Assembly (NCBI RefSeq): GCF_026130175.1
Contig: NZ_JAIGNI010000005.1
Span: forward strand, 62,001 to 126,000
DNA: 64,000 nucleotides
Direction: 5' to 3'
Source: Lyngbya sp. CCAP 1446/10
Lineage (GTDB): Bacteria > Cyanobacteriota > Cyanobacteriia > Cyanobacteriales > Microcoleaceae
This document shows positions 18,345 through 26,895 of the stretch, one piece after another (position 1 is the stretch's first letter; each line of letters opens with the position of its first letter). A program made the translations under genes and the position numbers. Under the pieces are notes generated by a model. It was not told where the DNA came from and ran no database searches. It saw nothing but the letters and a program-made list of their open reading frames with translations.

Positions 18345-19634
18345 TTAGGGCTTTTTCGACTTCAGCGCCTGCTGAATTTTTTGGATCAGATATTGCGATG
18401 AATCTTGCTGCTTCACGATCTCTTCCAACTCAGAAGCCACGACTTCGGCGTGTTCTATCTCCTTAACTAAAGAATGAGCGGTAACAGTTTGTCTGACTTC
18501 CAAAGGTTCTGTGATAGCGGTCAGTGAATTGAAATTTCTTTCCGCTATTAATTCCTCCAACTCTAACAAAGCCATTTCCGCGCGATCGATCTTGATCGTC
18601 ACGGATTTAGCCACATTAGCACCCGCTCTTGCTGCCTCCGTGAGTTCGTGAACGCGAAGTTTAAACCGACTGGCAATTTGCTCCATTTGAGTCCCCAATT
18701 CAAAAGTTTTACTTGCCAGTCTGCCAATTTCCAGACTCACTTGGCTCAGACCGCTTGGCTGATTTCCCATTTGATTGGTAACTACAGCCACCTGTACCGC
18801 TAAATGCCTGACTTGTTCGATCGCCTCCCGGATGGTTCGGGAAGTGCGGTTAACCGTTTCTAAATCATTAGCTATGGCTTTGCCAACGCCCAAAATTTTC
18901 TCTGTATTGTTGCAAATAGAATTAGCACCTTGAAAAGTAGCTTGAAATGCTTGGCGACCTTCCGAGGAAATCAGCTTCGCAATCCTGACAAATCGCTGAT
19001 TCATTTGAGCAATTTCTTCGGCTTGTTTAACCAGTGTCACTTGCTGGGGACTGGCAGTATTCTGCAATTTTTGGGCTTCTTGACGTTGTTGGGCTTTTAA
19101 CAGCTCGTTGCATTGATGAAATTTTGCCTGTTCTTGTTGAATAATTGCCAGATATTTCTGTCTTTCTAGTCGGTATTTTTGAATAAGTTTGTTAGTTTGA
19201 GCTAAAATTTTAGACTGGAAAATCACCAGAGTATGAACGTCCAAAAGGCGGAAACTATGGTTGTGCATTACCACAATAATTGGTTCATAAATCAAATCTT
19301 TAGGCCTGTTGAGAGATGCTTGCACGGCATCATCAACTTTCCAGTTTTCCTCCATCAATAAAGGCGGAATTCTTATGAAATCTAACAAGGCTCGAATCGG
19401 GTGCTTTCCGTAAATTTCTACGCGATTGGGGAGACTCATTTGCTCTCGAAATTTGACGCGAGAAATCATGCCCAATACCTGTGATTCGTGAGTAATAATC
19501 ACTCCCGGCAGGTCTGGTTCTTGCTCGAATCTTTGGGCCACTACCTGTCCTGGAGTTGCAGCACTCACTTGGAAGTGGTGACACGGCAGATGTCCGATCG
19601 TGAAATCGGGGGTGAGTTGAGTTGGATTGCTCAT
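18345..19634 (-). CDS. soluble CBS-like/MCP-like signalling protein
   Basis: A 429-residue cytosolic protein. The N-terminal part (about 15-160) resembles the CBS-pair-like domain found at the start of some cyanobacterial sensor kinases: VAQRFEQEPDLPGVIITHESQ and VLGMISRVKF. The centre is a coiled coil rich in Gln and Lys (150-220). The C-terminal half is helical and Ala-rich, with the hydrophobic heptads of a methyl-accepting chemotaxis signalling domain (for example TNQMGNQPSGLSQVSLEIGRLA). The exact chemotaxis hairpin tip is not well conserved, so coupling to CheA is uncertain. It is close to the regulator and kinases on both sides. Confidence 0.72.
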   Translation of the reverse strand: MSNPTQLTPDFTIGHLPCHHFQVSAATPGQVVAQRFEQEPDLPGVIITHESQVLGMISRVKFREQMSLPNRVEIYGKHPIRALLDFIRIPPLLMEENWKVDDAVQASLNRPKDLIYEPIIVVMHNHSFRLLDVHTLVIFQSKILAQTNKLIQKYRLERQKYLAIIQQEQAKFHQCNELLKAQQRQEAQKLQNTASPQQVTLVKQAEEIAQMNQRFVRIAKLISSEGRQAFQATFQGANSICNNTEKILGVGKAIANDLETVNRTSRTIREAIEQVRHLAVQVAVVTNQMGNQPSGLSQVSLEIGRLASKTFELGTQMEQIASRFKLRVHELTEAARAGANVAKSVTIKIDRAEMALLELEELIAERNFNSLTAITEPLEVRQTVTAHSLVKEIEHAEVVASELEEIVKQQDSSQYLIQKIQQALKSKKP

Positions 19635-19837
19635 TTACCCGGATAGTGTTAAGTAGAAGTTAACAAATTATATATTAATATTATACTGGATTAAGATAGT
19701 TTAAAGTGATAACAACTATAACGAAAAATCAGATATCTGGCTCCTGAGCCTGAAGAGAGCCTGCCTTCTGACTACTTTCATCTCAAGTCTCTTGGAGTGG
19801 TCGCGCCTGCTGTCCCCCCTGGTTCTGTCCCCAAAAC

Positions 19838-22429
19838 ATGAGCCTTGATATTTTTTTCTTTAAAACAACCGGGAAAATACCTAGATTGAAACCAAAAACC
19901 TTAAATCGGACTTTGCCACTAGCAACCTTTGAGGCTGCTTACCAGTTGTTACAGCAAATGGCTGAACTCCCAGGGGCGATTTGGCTGGCCGATGAGGCGA
20001 TCGCGAATTCTGACAATCGGGAAAACTCGTCCCAAAGGTTTGCAGCAGTGGTATCCGATCGGTTTAGCGCGCTGTTGCGGGGCGAGGTATTAGATGAGTT
20101 GGCAACAAACGGACGCCAACACAGCGGGAAAAATCTCAATTCCCAATTAAATGTGGAGTTGACTTTCGATCCAGGGGCGATCGCCAATTTCCTCTCTCCC
20201 CTCGCAGACAAACTCGCAGAAATAACGCCCCCACCGCAAAGACAAATTGACATTCACGCCCTCAAACAAGCAATTAAAAATCTCCAGCCAAACTCGGCAT
20301 TTATGCAAAGCGAATTCACCCTAAATTTGCTGGACATTCTCGCTACCGATGCCAGCAAAAACAGTCACCCGCCGCTACATACGCAAACAGAAATAGAGGG
20401 GGATTTCGCGCTCAAACTGATAGCTCCAGAAACGCTACATATCCAGATTTCCGAAACCGCTAATCACGTACAAATTCCCAGTTCCTGTATTTCATTTTGT
20501 CAGCCCGTGGAAGATGCTTTGCAGCAGCAACTCCAACAAGAGCGACTTTTAAATCAGGTGACAACTCAAATCCGCCAGAGTTTGGAATTGCCTGTAATTT
20601 TGTCAAAAGCAGTTTCGAGAGTGCGAGAGTTTTTGGATGTCGATCGCCTGTTAATTTATCAATTTGAAAAAGTGCCAGCGCCGCATAATGGCGAATTAGG
20701 TAAAGAAATACCTACGGCGGTTTCTGGCGAAGTCAAAGAAAATTCCGGTTCTTACTTGTATTTAGGTCGCGTTACCTACGAAGCTTTAGCCAGCGATGCT
20801 ATCTCGTCGGTACTGAATTTTAGTGAAAGCGCGCAATGTTTCCTCGATGGAGTCATCGACAGAGAGAAATATCGCAAAGGTTTAGCTTTGTGCGTCACTG
20901 ATGTGGAAAAAACTTACTTTTCGCAGCCTTGTTTTTTAGAGTTGATGCGAGGGGCGAAGGTGCGGGCGAAGTTGCTAGTGCCGATCGTAGTTCAAGACGA
21001 ATTGTGGGGGCTACTAATTGCCCACCAGTGTAGTGTGTGCGAGTGGGAAGAAAGCAAAAAAACATTTTTGCGGCAAATAGCAGAACATTTGGCGATCGCC
21101 ATTTACCAAGCCGAACTTTATGCAGAAGTCCAGCAGCAAAAGTGTACCTCAGAACAGCGCGTCATAGAGCGAACCCAAGAACTGCGCGATGCACTGGCCG
21201 CCGCCCAGTCTGCTAGCCTCGCCAAGAGCGAATTTTTGGCAGCTATGAGCCACGAATTGCGCACTCCCCTCACCTGCGTCATCGGCATTTCCGACACGCT
21301 GCTGCGGTGGTCTTACGGCAAAGTTGGCGCGAAAGAAGTGCCGATACAAAAACAGCGCCAGTACCTGCAAACTATCCGGGACAGCGGTGACCACTTATTA
21401 GAATTAATTAACGATATTTTAGATTTATCGCAAGTAGAAGCGGGAAAAGGTGTATTAAAACTTAGTGAATTTTCAATTTCTAAATTAGCTTCTCAGAGCC
21501 TGCACGCCCTCAAAGAAAAAGCTCTAGCTAAAGGCGTGGAACTCGTGCAAGAACAGCGGATCAAACAAGAATGCGATCGCTTCACCGCAGACCCGCGCCG
21601 TTTGAGACAAATCCTCTTCAATCTTTTAGGAAATGCGATTAAATTTACTCCCGAAGGCGGGCGAGTCATCCTGCGAGTTTGGATAACAGAAGATAAAAAT
21701 CGAACGCCGGCAGTGCGGCAGCCCGGTACTGCACCAGCAGGTAGCACCGCAGTGTTTCAAATCAAAGATACCGGCATTGGAATACCAGAAAATCAGCGAT
21801 CGCTCTTGTTTCAAAAATTTCAGCAGTTAGATTCTCCCTACCGCCGCGAATACGGTGGCACAGGTTTGGGATTAGCATTAACTAAACAGTTAGTAGAACT
21901 TCATGGCGGCGCGATCGAAGTCAACTCTACAGTTGATGTCGGCTCAACTTTTACTGTTTTCATACCCATCCAAACTAAAAGCAAAGATGAATCCACAAAA
22001 TTCAAATATGAAAAATCGAATTCATCTTTACCGCTGCATTCTTCCTCCTTGCGGGGCAGCCTCGTCCTCGTCGAAGAAGATGAAGAAACTGCCATGCTGA
22101 TTTGCGATATCCTGACAGCAGCAGGACTGCAAGTAGTGTGGATGATTGAAGGTTCGGCGGCTGTGGAACAAATTGAACTTTTGCAGCCGAATGCTGTGAT
22201 TGTCAATATGCGTTTACCTGGGATGAATGGCTGCGAAATAATTCAGCAACTGCGCCAAAAACCCGCTACTAAAAATATCAAAATTTTGGCTTTAAGTGCT
22301 CAGGAAATTCCCGCCGATCAGATATCTTTCGTGACAGCGGGAGCTAACGATTGTTTGGCTAAACCGATTCACCCCCAGCAATTGCTTGACAAAATTCTTT
22401 CTTTGATGGCCGGGATTGGTAATGGATAA
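19838..22429 (+). CDS. hybrid histidine kinase with two-cysteine GAF and pseudo-receiver
   Basis: An 863-residue soluble kinase. The first 240 residues are an unrecognised region. A GAF domain (about 250-430) is of the phytochrome-superfamily type (VDRLLIYQFEK, RAKLLVPI, ELWGLLIAHQCS). It carries Cys365 in QPCFLEL at the canonical bilin-cysteine position (usually CH) and Cys334 in AQCF where DXCF cyanobacteriochromes have their second cysteine. HisKA has His472 (AAMSHELRTPL), and HATPase has DTGIGIP and GTGLGLAL. The C-terminal receiver has Asn790 where the phospho-acceptor Asp should be (VIVNMRLPG), so it is probably a pseudo-receiver. Bilin binding is an inference from the aligned cysteines. 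Confidence 0.88.
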   Translation: MSLDIFFFKTTGKIPRLKPKTLNRTLPLATFEAAYQLLQQMAELPGAIWLADEAIANSDNRENSSQRFAAVVSDRFSALLRGEVLDELATNGRQHSGKNLNSQLNVELTFDPGAIANFLSPLADKLAEITPPPQRQIDIHALKQAIKNLQPNSAFMQSEFTLNLLDILATDASKNSHPPLHTQTEIEGDFALKLIAPETLHIQISETANHVQIPSSCISFCQPVEDALQQQLQQERLLNQVTTQIRQSLELPVILSKAVSRVREFLDVDRLLIYQFEKVPAPHNGELGKEIPTAVSGEVKENSGSYLYLGRVTYEALASDAISSVLNFSESAQCFLDGVIDREKYRKGLALCVTDVEKTYFSQPCFLELMRGAKVRAKLLVPIVVQDELWGLLIAHQCSVCEWEESKKTFLRQIAEHLAIAIYQAELYAEVQQQKCTSEQRVIERTQELRDALAAAQSASLAKSEFLAAMSHELRTPLTCVIGISDTLLRWSYGKVGAKEVPIQKQRQYLQTIRDSGDHLLELINDILDLSQVEAGKGVLKLSEFSISKLASQSLHALKEKALAKGVELVQEQRIKQECDRFTADPRRLRQILFNLLGNAIKFTPEGGRVILRVWITEDKNRTPAVRQPGTAPAGSTAVFQIKDTGIGIPENQRSLLFQKFQQLDSPYRREYGGTGLGLALTKQLVELHGGAIEVNSTVDVGSTFTVFIPIQTKSKDESTKFKYEKSNSSLPLHSSSLRGSLVLVEEDEETAMLICDILTAAGLQVVWMIEGSAAVEQIELLQPNAVIVNMRLPGMNGCEIIQQLRQKPATKNIKILALSAQEIPADQISFVTAGANDCLAKPIHPQQLLDKILSLMAGIGNG

Positions 22430-22611
22430 TTGGGCGAAGCGAAGCGGAGGGATGGGGCATGGGGAATTGGGCATGGGGAATTGGGCATCGGGCATCGGGC
22501 ATCGGGCATCGGGCATTGGCATGGGGAATTAGGCATGGGGCATCGGGCGAAGCGAAGCGGAGGGATGGGGAATTGGGCATCGGGCGAAGCGGAGGGATGG
22601 GGCATTTAATA
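22416..22611. repeat. heptamer repeat block, left arm of an inverted pair
   Basis: GGGCATC, GGGCATG and GGGGAAT heptamers are mixed with three copies of a longer unit, GAAGCGGAGGGATGGGG (near 22440, 22555 and 22587). The segment starting ATAATTGGGCGAAGCGAAGCG reappears inverted at 23046-23092, on the far side of the small gene between them. Confidence 0.88.
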
Positions 22612-22633
22612 TAATTGAGTTTTTGAGGTAATT

Positions 22634-22999
22634 ATGGGAAGACCTGATTTTGAGGAATTAGAGGTTTATAAGTTGGCGGAAAGTTTGGCGAATCAGATTT
22701 GGGACATTGTTAAAAAATGGGATTATTTCACAAAAGATACGATGGGCAAACAGATCGTTCGGTCTGCTGATAGTGTCTGTGCTAATATTGCTGAAGGAAG
22801 AGGTCGTTATAATGACCAAGATAATCGGCGTTTTGTAAAAATTGCGAGAGGCTCTTTGTACGAAACCGTAAACTGGTTAAGATTAGCGTATGCTAGACAA
22901 CTTATCACAAGCGAAGAAGTAAGCAAATTTAAACCAATTGTCGATAAATTACTACCAAAACTTAACGCTTATTTGAGTTCAATAGGGCACAGGGAATAA
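22634..22999 (+). CDS. four-helix bundle protein (S23/IVP-like)
   Basis: A 121-residue member of the four-helix-bundle family first seen as the protein encoded in 23S rRNA intervening sequences and related to Avd of diversity-generating retroelements. Features are the start FEELEVYKLAESLANQIWDI, then MGKQIVRSADSVCANIAEGRGR, the signature helix-helix turn, and SLYETVNWLRLAYARQLI. It begins at ATG with GAGG ahead. No rRNA or reverse transcriptase is nearby. The gene is framed by an inverted pair of repeat blocks, suggesting it travels as a unit. The biochemical role of stand-alone copies is unknown. Confidence 0.88.
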   Translation: MGRPDFEELEVYKLAESLANQIWDIVKKWDYFTKDTMGKQIVRSADSVCANIAEGRGRYNDQDNRRFVKIARGSLYETVNWLRLAYARQLITSEEVSKFKPIVDKLLPKLNAYLSSIGHRE

Positions 23000-23005
23000 A
23001 TTACA

Positions 23006-23100
23006 AAAAGCCCGATGCCCCAATGCCCGATGCCCGATGCCCGATGCCCCATGCCCCATCCCTCCGCTTCGCTTCGCCCAATGCCCAATTATCAATCCCC
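23006..23100. repeat. heptamer repeat block, right arm of an inverted pair
   Basis: CCCGATG heptamers are followed by CCCCATCCCTCCGCTTCGC, which is the reverse complement of the unit on the other side of the four-helix-bundle gene. The match extends through GCCCAATTATC at the outer edge, with one extra heptamer (GCCCAAT) in this arm. Confidence 0.88.
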
Positions 23101-23108
23101 AATTACCC

Positions 23109-23783
23109 ATGATTAATTGTCAAATTCCTACAGGATTAATTGTTTCTTGTCAAGCACCTGCTGACTCGCCCCTACACGATCCGAGCGTGATTGCGGCAAT
23201 GGCTCGCACCGCTGTGAATCGAGGAGCGGCGGGTGTGCGGATTGACACTCCGGCTCACATTATGGCGGTGCGAAAACAGGTATCGGCTCCCATAATTGGC
23301 ATTTGGAAGCAGCAATTGCCGGGATGCGAGATTTACATTACTCCTCGCTTTGAAGACGCGCGGGCGATCGCACTTGCAGGAGCTGATATCATCGCCATTG
23401 ACGCGACTCTGCGAAATCGTCCTGCTGGCGAAGACTTAAAAACGTTAATCGATCGCATTCACAACGAATTAGGGAAATTAGTCATGGCGGATGTAGATAC
23501 CATAGAAGCTGCGATCGTGGCTGCCGAAGCTGGTGCAGATACTGTCGGAACTACTCTTTTTGGCTACACTCCCCAAACTGAAAGTTTTTCGCCGCCCGGA
23601 TTTGATTTGCTGGCCCAAATGCTAGAAAAGCTTGAGGTTCCCGTTATCTGCGAAGGCGGGATTTCTGCGCCGGAAATGGCTAAAAAAGCATTGGATTTAG
23701 GAGCGGCGGCTGTAGTTGTCGGCGCAGATATTACTGGAATTGATATTAAGGTGACAGCCTATACGTCACTGATTGGGAAGTAA
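23109..23783 (+). CDS. nanE: N-acetylmannosamine-6-phosphate 2-epimerase
   Basis: Interconverts N-acetylmannosamine-6-phosphate and N-acetylglucosamine-6-phosphate. The 224-residue protein is a TIM barrel with LIVSCQAPADSPLHDP at the start, GVRIDTPAHI, PIIGIWK, ITPRFEDA, IIAIDATLR, LVMADVDTIEAA, GADTVGTTLFGYT and VICEGGISAPE, all as in NanE. The ATG at 23109 is chosen: an upstream in-frame ATG would add residues encoded by the heptamer block. No other sialic-acid genes are in the window, so it may serve amino-sugar recycling; the mrdA-type peptidoglycan gene follows 250 bases downstream. Confidence 0.92.
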   Translation: MINCQIPTGLIVSCQAPADSPLHDPSVIAAMARTAVNRGAAGVRIDTPAHIMAVRKQVSAPIIGIWKQQLPGCEIYITPRFEDARAIALAGADIIAIDATLRNRPAGEDLKTLIDRIHNELGKLVMADVDTIEAAIVAAEAGADTVGTTLFGYTPQTESFSPPGFDLLAQMLEKLEVPVICEGGISAPEMAKKALDLGAAAVVVGADITGIDIKVTAYTSLIGK

Positions 23784-24033
23784 GAAGGCAGAAGGCAGAA
23801 AGCAGGAGAAATATTTGGCTGGGGATTTAAATCGCTTCTCGGCTGAATTTTTATAAAAAATTCATATTTAAGATCTAGATGAATTGAACTATCTGGCTGA
23901 TTTGTCTGCCAATCGGCAGAATTTATCTATGTCACTAAACAGTGACAATTTATAGTGGCTGCATCCTCCGCCAAATAATCCGGATGGGAATCAGATATGG
24001 CTGTTAATTGCATAAAAGAGCAGATTAATTCAT

Positions 24034-25848
24034 ATGGCTAGCGATTTTTCTTTTAACTCTAAAGTCCGATTAAACAAAAATACCTCGGACAATCCTGGAC
24101 AGCAACGCGGTCGATCGTTCCAAGTGATGATTTTTATGCTCATCGTCACTACCTTGGTAGCGATGCCGATCTTTCGTCTAGCCGAATTGCAACTGGTACA
24201 AGGAGACTACAACCGACAGCGGGCGGAAAATAACCGCATTCGCCCTGTGTCAGTCGCAGCCACTCGCGGTCAAATTGTAGACCGCACCGGCCAAGTTTTT
24301 GCAGCCAACCGCGTATCTCGATCGGTCTATTTGTGGCCAAAAGAGCGATCGACCAAAGACTGGCAAGAAGTCGCCGCTACACTAGGCCCGATCGTCAAAG
24401 TGCCTGCGACCGAAATTATCAAAAAAATCGATGGAGCGGGCTACAAATCAGCCCTACCAGTGCGAATTAGTAAGGATATCGATGTCGGTACTTTCGTCGC
24501 TTTGGGAGAACAAGCTAATACTTTGCGGGGAGTTGAAATTCGTGCAGAATCGAGCCGAGACAATCCCAACCAGGAATTAGCAGCTCACCTTTTGGGATAC
24601 GTCGGCGAAGCTAGCTTAGATCAATTAAAAGCTAATCCTACATATCCGATGGGCATGATCGTCGGTCAAATGGGAGTTGAAAAATTAGTTAATCCAACTT
24701 TAGAAGGCGTTTGGGGAAACCGTTTGATCGAGGTGAATGCTAAGGGCGAGGAAATCCAAGACTTAGGTGTAAAAGAGCCTATTCCCGGCAAACCCGTGCA
24801 GCTAACTTTAGATTTAGATATGCAAAAAACTGCGGAAAAAGCTTTGGGAAATCGCCTCGGTGCTGTTGTCGCAATCGACGTAAAAACTGGAGCGCTTTTA
24901 ACAATGGGTAGTTGGCCGACATTTGACCCCAATATTTTCACCCGCAAGGTGACGCAAAAAGAATGGGATCGACTCCAAGGGCCAGACAAACCATTTTTAA
25001 ATCGGGCAGTTCAAGGCTATCCAGTCGGCAGCACTTTTAAGATTGTAACTTCTGTAGCCGGGATGGAATCGGGCAAGTTTTCTCCTGACTCGACTTTAGT
25101 ATCATCTTCTTCAATTAATATCGGCGGTATATCTTTCAACGAACACGGCGCCGGTTACGGTGTCATCGGTTTCCGCGATGCTTTAGCCTACAGCAGCAAT
25201 ACATTTTTCTATCAAGTAGGCATGGCAGCCGGGCCGGAAGAAATGGCGAAATGGGCCAAAAAAATGGGCATTGGCGGTACTATTAATTTAGAGCTTTTGG
25301 GGTTGGACGCCGCCAATCACGGTCAAGTTCCGATACCAGCAGAGAAACAAAAAATGTATGGGGAAGATTGGTACGTTGGCGATACAGTAACAATGGCGAT
25401 CGGTCAGGGTTTGGTACTTTGCACTCCCCTAGAATTGGCAGTCATGGTGTCAAATATTGCCAACGGTGGTTGGCGAGTGCAGCCGCATTTGTTGGCTTCT
25501 CAAACCAATACACCGATCACTCAAAAAATCAAAACTGGTATTAAACCGGCTACTTTAAATGTGATTAAACAAGGATTGATTGACGTGGTGAAAAAAGGTA
25601 CAGGCCGGGCGATGAATGACGGTACTATTCCTTTGAGTGCTGGTAAGACTGGGACTGTGGAAATGCCCGGACATCCTGACAATTCGATGTATGTAGGTTT
25701 TGCTCCCGCTGACAAACCGGAAATTGCGATCGCAGTTATTGTCGAAGGCGGCGGATTTGGTGCTGTATCAGCGGCACCAATTGCTCACGAGGTATTTAGA
25801 ACCTATTTTCAAAAGCAGGGTTTTAAACCTACGAATAAGCCTTTCTAG
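24034..25848 (+). CDS. mrdA: penicillin-binding protein 2 (transpeptidase)
   Basis: Class B penicillin-binding protein that cross-links peptidoglycan during cell elongation. The 604 residues include a single N-terminal membrane anchor (VMIFMLIVTTLVAMPIF, about 31-48), the dimerisation domain beginning RGQIVDRTG, and the transpeptidase domain with active-site Ser333 in VGSTFK, the SxN motif Ser387-Ser-Asn389, and KTG at Lys538 (AGKTGT). Length is typical. A strong hairpin with a T-run follows at 25896-25917. Confidence 0.95.
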   Translation: MASDFSFNSKVRLNKNTSDNPGQQRGRSFQVMIFMLIVTTLVAMPIFRLAELQLVQGDYNRQRAENNRIRPVSVAATRGQIVDRTGQVFAANRVSRSVYLWPKERSTKDWQEVAATLGPIVKVPATEIIKKIDGAGYKSALPVRISKDIDVGTFVALGEQANTLRGVEIRAESSRDNPNQELAAHLLGYVGEASLDQLKANPTYPMGMIVGQMGVEKLVNPTLEGVWGNRLIEVNAKGEEIQDLGVKEPIPGKPVQLTLDLDMQKTAEKALGNRLGAVVAIDVKTGALLTMGSWPTFDPNIFTRKVTQKEWDRLQGPDKPFLNRAVQGYPVGSTFKIVTSVAGMESGKFSPDSTLVSSSSINIGGISFNEHGAGYGVIGFRDALAYSSNTFFYQVGMAAGPEEMAKWAKKMGIGGTINLELLGLDAANHGQVPIPAEKQKMYGEDWYVGDTVTMAIGQGLVLCTPLELAVMVSNIANGGWRVQPHLLASQTNTPITQKIKTGIKPATLNVIKQGLIDVVKKGTGRAMNDGTIPLSAGKTGTVEMPGHPDNSMYVGFAPADKPEIAIAVIVEGGGFGAVSAAPIAHEVFRTYFQKQGFKPTNKPF

Positions 25849-25895
25849 TCATGAGTTAATTGTTGACTGTTGACTGTTCATATTTGGTTGTATAT

Positions 25896-25917
25896 GGTGC
25901 GCGATGCGCACCTTTTT
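25896..25917 (+). terminator. Rho-independent terminator after PBP2
   Basis: GGTGCGC, loop GAT, GCGCACC, then TTTTT: a seven-base-pair GC-rich stem with a T-run, 48 bases after the PBP2 stop. It also separates PBP2 from the convergent Uma2 gene. Confidence 0.85.
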
Positions 25918-25930
25918 GCTGTCAGTGCGA

Positions 25931-26713
25931 TCAAAAGTTTTCCGCTACCAATTGTCTCACTTCCAAGGTCGATAAATTCATCATTTGCGCCACCTGTTCC
26001 AGATTCATTCCAGAATTTAAAAGTTGAGTTAAGAGCGATCGCAAAGCTGACTCCGCCGCCAGCCGTGCTTGCTCCGATTGTTGAAAGGCTGACTCCGCCG
26101 CCAGCCGTGCTTGCTGTTCTTCCTTGTGAGTCTTCAAAAACTCACCAGTTTCAGGAACTCTAAACCTCAATTCTCCTGAAATTAGATGCAATTCCAGTCC
26201 CAGAACCTCACTGAACAACCACAGCGTATCGAAAGCAATATTGTTAGCTGGAATCGGCTCATACTGATTGTTTACTAAACGTACTCCCTGTAAAATTGGA
26301 TTCAGATAATCTCCCGAAGGATCGTACTGAAAATATTCCCTCACTCCCAAAGCTCGATAAATTTCCGGTTTAGTTTCTTGGTCTTTCGTCTGAGTTGTTG
26401 CCGAAGTAATCTCTAACACAAAATCTGGAGTAATTCCCCCTTCTTCCCAAACTTTATAATTATCTCTTTTCCGTTTTACTACTCCAAACACCACATAAAA
26501 ATCTGGCGCCACCACCGCCTGGTTGTTCCCTTCTTCATAATAGATGAAAGAATTCGCTGACACGTAAACATCAGAACGCCCTTGAAAGTAAAGGTTCGCA
26601 GCTTCTACAGTATAAGTCATGTAATCGCGCGTGATATCGCTTTCAGCCATCGGCTCTCCGTCGCTGCTGGGATATTTAATTTCTACTTGTTCGACTTGAG
26701 TTAAAATTGTCAT
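25931..26713 (-). CDS. Uma2 family endonuclease-like protein (DUF820)
   Basis: A 260-residue DUF820/Uma2 protein. The core has VVAPDFYVVFGVVKR, GITPDFVLEITSATTQTKDQETKPEIYRALGVREYFQYDP, the classical DFVLEI...K...Y motif of this PD-(D/E)XK-like group. The C-terminal tail holds a duplicated QARLAAESA segment from a 27-base direct repeat, followed by a short helical end. The repeated tail is typical and variable in the family. Role unknown; copies are numerous in cyanobacterial genomes. Confidence 0.9.
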   Translation of the reverse strand: MTILTQVEQVEIKYPSSDGEPMAESDITRDYMTYTVEAANLYFQGRSDVYVSANSFIYYEEGNNQAVVAPDFYVVFGVVKRKRDNYKVWEEGGITPDFVLEITSATTQTKDQETKPEIYRALGVREYFQYDPSGDYLNPILQGVRLVNNQYEPIPANNIAFDTLWLFSEVLGLELHLISGELRFRVPETGEFLKTHKEEQQARLAAESAFQQSEQARLAAESALRSLLTQLLNSGMNLEQVAQMMNLSTLEVRQLVAENF

Positions 26714-26768
26714 TTTTCAATTTTCCTCAATTTTAATTAATTTAATCTTCGGTAAATCAGCCTTTTCA

Positions 26769-26831
26769 GGTTCGTAGTAAGGACTTCAGTCCTCTCTCAT
26801 TTGATGAGGACTTCAGTCTTCACTACAAGCC
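26769..26831. repeat. inverted repeat GGTTCGTAGTAAGGACTTCAG family
   Basis: Left arm GTTCGTAGTAAGGACTTCAG and right arm GAGGACTTCAGTCTTCACTAC form a long imperfect stem; the smaller palindrome AGGACTTCAGTCCT is nested inside. The outer bases resemble the bracket at 9332-9413. Dispersed intergenic element of unknown function. Confidence 0.7.
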
Positions 26832-26895
26832 TACAAAATTAGATTTTGCGTCCTGGAATTTTCTGCTAATGTGACTATTGGCAGATACAGAAAAT

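Noticed and set aside
18006-18401. Plus-strand frame with MPYALCPMPYALCP repeats
   Set aside because: It is the heptamer CCCTATG read through; flanks do not look coding and it runs into the end of the MCP-like gene.
22292-22605. Minus-strand frames rich in MPDARCPMPN
   Set aside because: Products of the heptamer block, overlapping the real hybrid kinase.
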